22,000 nucleotides of DNA from a virus: IMG/VR virus record IMGVR_UViG_3300029448_000310, positions 1 through 22,000 of that record. One strand, 5' to 3'. Under the pieces are notes generated by a model. It saw only the letters and a list, made by a program, of their open reading frames with translations, had not been told where the DNA came from and did not search any database. Shown here in pieces: positions 20,292-22,000 of the stretch (position 1 is its first letter; every line of letters starts with the position of its first letter). The position numbers and the translations under genes are program-made.

Positions 20292-22000
20292 TGAGTGGTA
20301 TTTTCGGTGCAGGACAACTCCAGTTTCTTGGTGGAGAGGATGCTTTCTATGGCTTTGAGATCGGAAACTCTTTGCGGTTTAACGATGACGACAGCGCGTA
20401 TCTAAATCGCACTCCTGCATCTGCCGGTAATCGTCGGACACACACTTTGTCAATGTGGTTCAAACGTAGCACATTAGGAACAACACAATTTTTATTTGGT
20501 GCTGATGCTAGTGATGTAAGAACAGATTTATATTTTGGGTCAAACGATATTTTACAACTTGCTGAATACCAAGGAATGGATTTTCAAACCACCCAAGTTT
20601 TTCGTGATCCATCTGCTTGGTATCACTTAGTTATTTCTATAGATACTACTCAAGCAACAGATACAAACAGAGTCAAAATTTATATAAATGGCGATCAAAT
20701 AACTAGTTTTGGATCAGCAACATATCCTACTCAGGACTTTGAATTAGGATGGTCAAAAGATGGTCTACATAGGCTAGGAGCAAGGGCTTTTAATACATCA
20801 AGCACATTCGACGGATACCTAGCCGAAGTCAATTTTATCGACGGTACAGCCCTAGATCCAACCTCATTCGGTGAAACAAAAGAGAATATCTGGATTCCAA
20901 AGGACACATCAGGTCTAACATTTGGGACAAATGGATTTAGGCTTCAATTCAAAAACTCATCTGTCGGGTCAGCATCGTCGAGTACAGTCGGTGCAGATAC
21001 CTCCGGTAACAATCATCATTTCTCTAGCAACAACATTGCTACGACAGACAATATGACTGACTCACCTACAGATAACTTTTGTACATTCAATCCATTGCTT
21101 ACAAACGACAATTCAACATTTTCGGATGGCAATTTACAGGTTACTTCAGCAAGCGGAGCAAGTACCACAGGCACAACATTTGGGATGTCGTCTGGTAAAT
21201 GGTACGCAGAGTTTATTTGTACCGCTAAAACGTCGGTAAATATGTATGTCGGCATTGTCAGAGCAGATCGTTTTGATGGTGACAATCAGGGCAACGAAGG
21301 CAACAACATTGGGTACATTTACGTCAATGATATTAGCGGATCGGGCAGAATATATTACCCAACGGGTGATGAAGCCTACGGTGCGGCTTGGGCTGTTAAT
21401 GATGTGATTGGTGTTGCGTTTGACGCTGACACAAGAAATGTCACGTTTTACAAAAATGGGGTCAGTCAGGGCGTATATACACGGATTGCATCTGAATACT
21501 CTGGCGGTACTTGGATGATGGTAGTTGGTGAAGGTCAATCTTCAGCAACAGCTACGTTTGTTGCAGAGTTTGGACAGGGTGGTTTCACCTACACACCGCC
21601 CACAGACTACCTCGCACTCAGCACAGCGAACCTACCTGATCCGGTGATTGATCCTGCACAGGGAAGCAGTCCTGAAGATTACTTTGGTACGGTGTTGTAT
21701 ACGGGTAATTCAAGCACTCAGTCGATTACTGGCGTAGGTTTTCAGCCTGATTTCACTTGGATTAAACTTAGAAATCAAGTCTCTGGTTTTAATTGGAACC
21801 ATGTTTTACAAGATGTTGTACGAGGCGCTGGTAATACCAAGTTATTTTCTAATCAGACAGACCAAGAAGGTCTTTCCGGAGATACCGGACATTTATCTTC
21901 ATTTGACTCTGATGGGTTTAGCTTAACTAAAACAGGCTCTGGTTCTTATAATTACGCACAAACAAATGCATCTGGTGGCTCTTATGTCGCTTGGAACTGG
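20291..22000 (+). CDS. Tail fibre with LamG-like, SPRY and DUF7483-type domains (3' end outside window)
   Basis: The frame opens at the ATG overlapping the previous stop (TGATG) and is unbroken to the window edge, 570 residues so far. Residues ~25-200 form a concanavalin/LamG-like jelly roll (SLRFNDDDSAYLNRTP, HTLSMWFKRST, DGYLAEVNFIDGTALDPTSF). Residues ~297-430 are SPRY-like (GKWYAEFICTA, then NVTFYKNGVSQG). From ~460, DYFGTVLYTG, GFQPDFTWIKLRN, DVVRGAGN and GGSYVAWNW match the repeat unit annotated DUF7483 in phage fibres. All three suggest sugar or surface binding. Base composition dips within the LamG-like part (about 34% G+C over 20461-20760 by hand count). The real C-terminus and further repeats lie downstream. 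Confidence 0.82.
   Translation, partial: MSGIFGAGQLQFLGGEDAFYGFEIGNSLRFNDDDSAYLNRTPASAGNRRTHTLSMWFKRSTLGTTQFLFGADASDVRTDLYFGSNDILQLAEYQGMDFQTTQVFRDPSAWYHLVISIDTTQATDTNRVKIYINGDQITSFGSATYPTQDFELGWSKDGLHRLGARAFNTSSTFDGYLAEVNFIDGTALDPTSFGETKENIWIPKDTSGLTFGTNGFRLQFKNSSVGSASSSTVGADTSGNNHHFSSNNIATTDNMTDSPTDNFCTFNPLLTNDNSTFSDGNLQVTSASGASTTGTTFGMSSGKWYAEFICTAKTSVNMYVGIVRADRFDGDNQGNEGNNIGYIYVNDISGSGRIYYPTGDEAYGAAWAVNDVIGVAFDADTRNVTFYKNGVSQGVYTRIASEYSGGTWMMVVGEGQSSATATFVAEFGQGGFTYTPPTDYLALSTANLPDPVIDPAQGSSPEDYFGTVLYTGNSSTQSITGVGFQPDFTWIKLRNQVSGFNWNHVLQDVVRGAGNTKLFSNQTDQEGLSGDTGHLSSFDSDGFSLTKTGSGSYNYAQTNASGGSYVAWNW

Noticed and set aside
1-22000. CRISPR array, insertion sequence or integrase
   Set aside because: No regularly spaced repeats, terminal inverted repeats, transposase or recombinase motifs were seen on either strand.

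Overview
The window is a stretch of a tailed double-stranded DNA phage genome (or prophage). All genes lie on the plus strand, most overlap their neighbour by 1-14 bases (ATGA, GTGA and TAATG junctions), and no gene-free stretch exceeds about 100 bases. The tail genes (tape measure, tail tube, tail-terminator type, J-like tip) indicate a siphovirus with a lambda-like non-contractile tail. The coat protein resembles the P22 coat family, so the virion is a mosaic. The LamG/SPRY fibre, the fibre motif in the gene before it and the small basic proteins after the portal resemble genes I associate with aquatic (marine) phages. The host cannot be named from the sequence. No integrase, lysis gene, tRNA or CRISPR array is visible.

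Layout. 1-831: end of a replication region, with the C-terminus of a DEAD-type helicase and a stand-alone primase-type zinc finger. 833-872: a weak terminator and possible promoter. 907-2260: five small genes (DnaJ-like zinc finger, two unknowns, a 32-residue membrane peptide, a zinc ribbon). 2279-5385: small terminase, large terminase, DUF4055-type portal. 5378-6318: four very basic small proteins. 6320-10230: a MuF head protein with an added C-terminal metallopeptidase-like domain, a 59-residue acidic protein, a coiled-coil scaffold candidate and the major capsid protein. 10237-10307: a strong terminator followed by a second large stem-loop. 10322-12114: neck and connector genes. 12121-16645: tail tube, frameshifted tail chaperone pair, tape measure and two distal-tail proteins. 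16645-22000: J-like tip protein and two fibre genes, the last running off the window.

How they work together. The terminase pair packages DNA through the portal into a shell of coat protein built on the scaffold. The MuF protein and probably the small basic proteins belong to the head interior or portal region. The connectors close the head and join it to a tail whose length is set by the tape measure with help from the G/GT chaperones. J and the fibres recognise the host.

The most interesting locus is 6320-8336. The last ~245 residues of the MuF protein carry HEFGH, and 58 residues after its second His a YG-x5-E-W-F-A-E-x-F block. From memory this matches the zinc-site layout of the anthrax lethal factor catalytic domain. 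The gene overlaps a tiny acidic gene, an arrangement that suggests a virion-borne effector with an inhibitor, or an unorthodox head-maturation protease. The tail chaperone frameshift without a canonical slippery heptamer is a second point worth checking.
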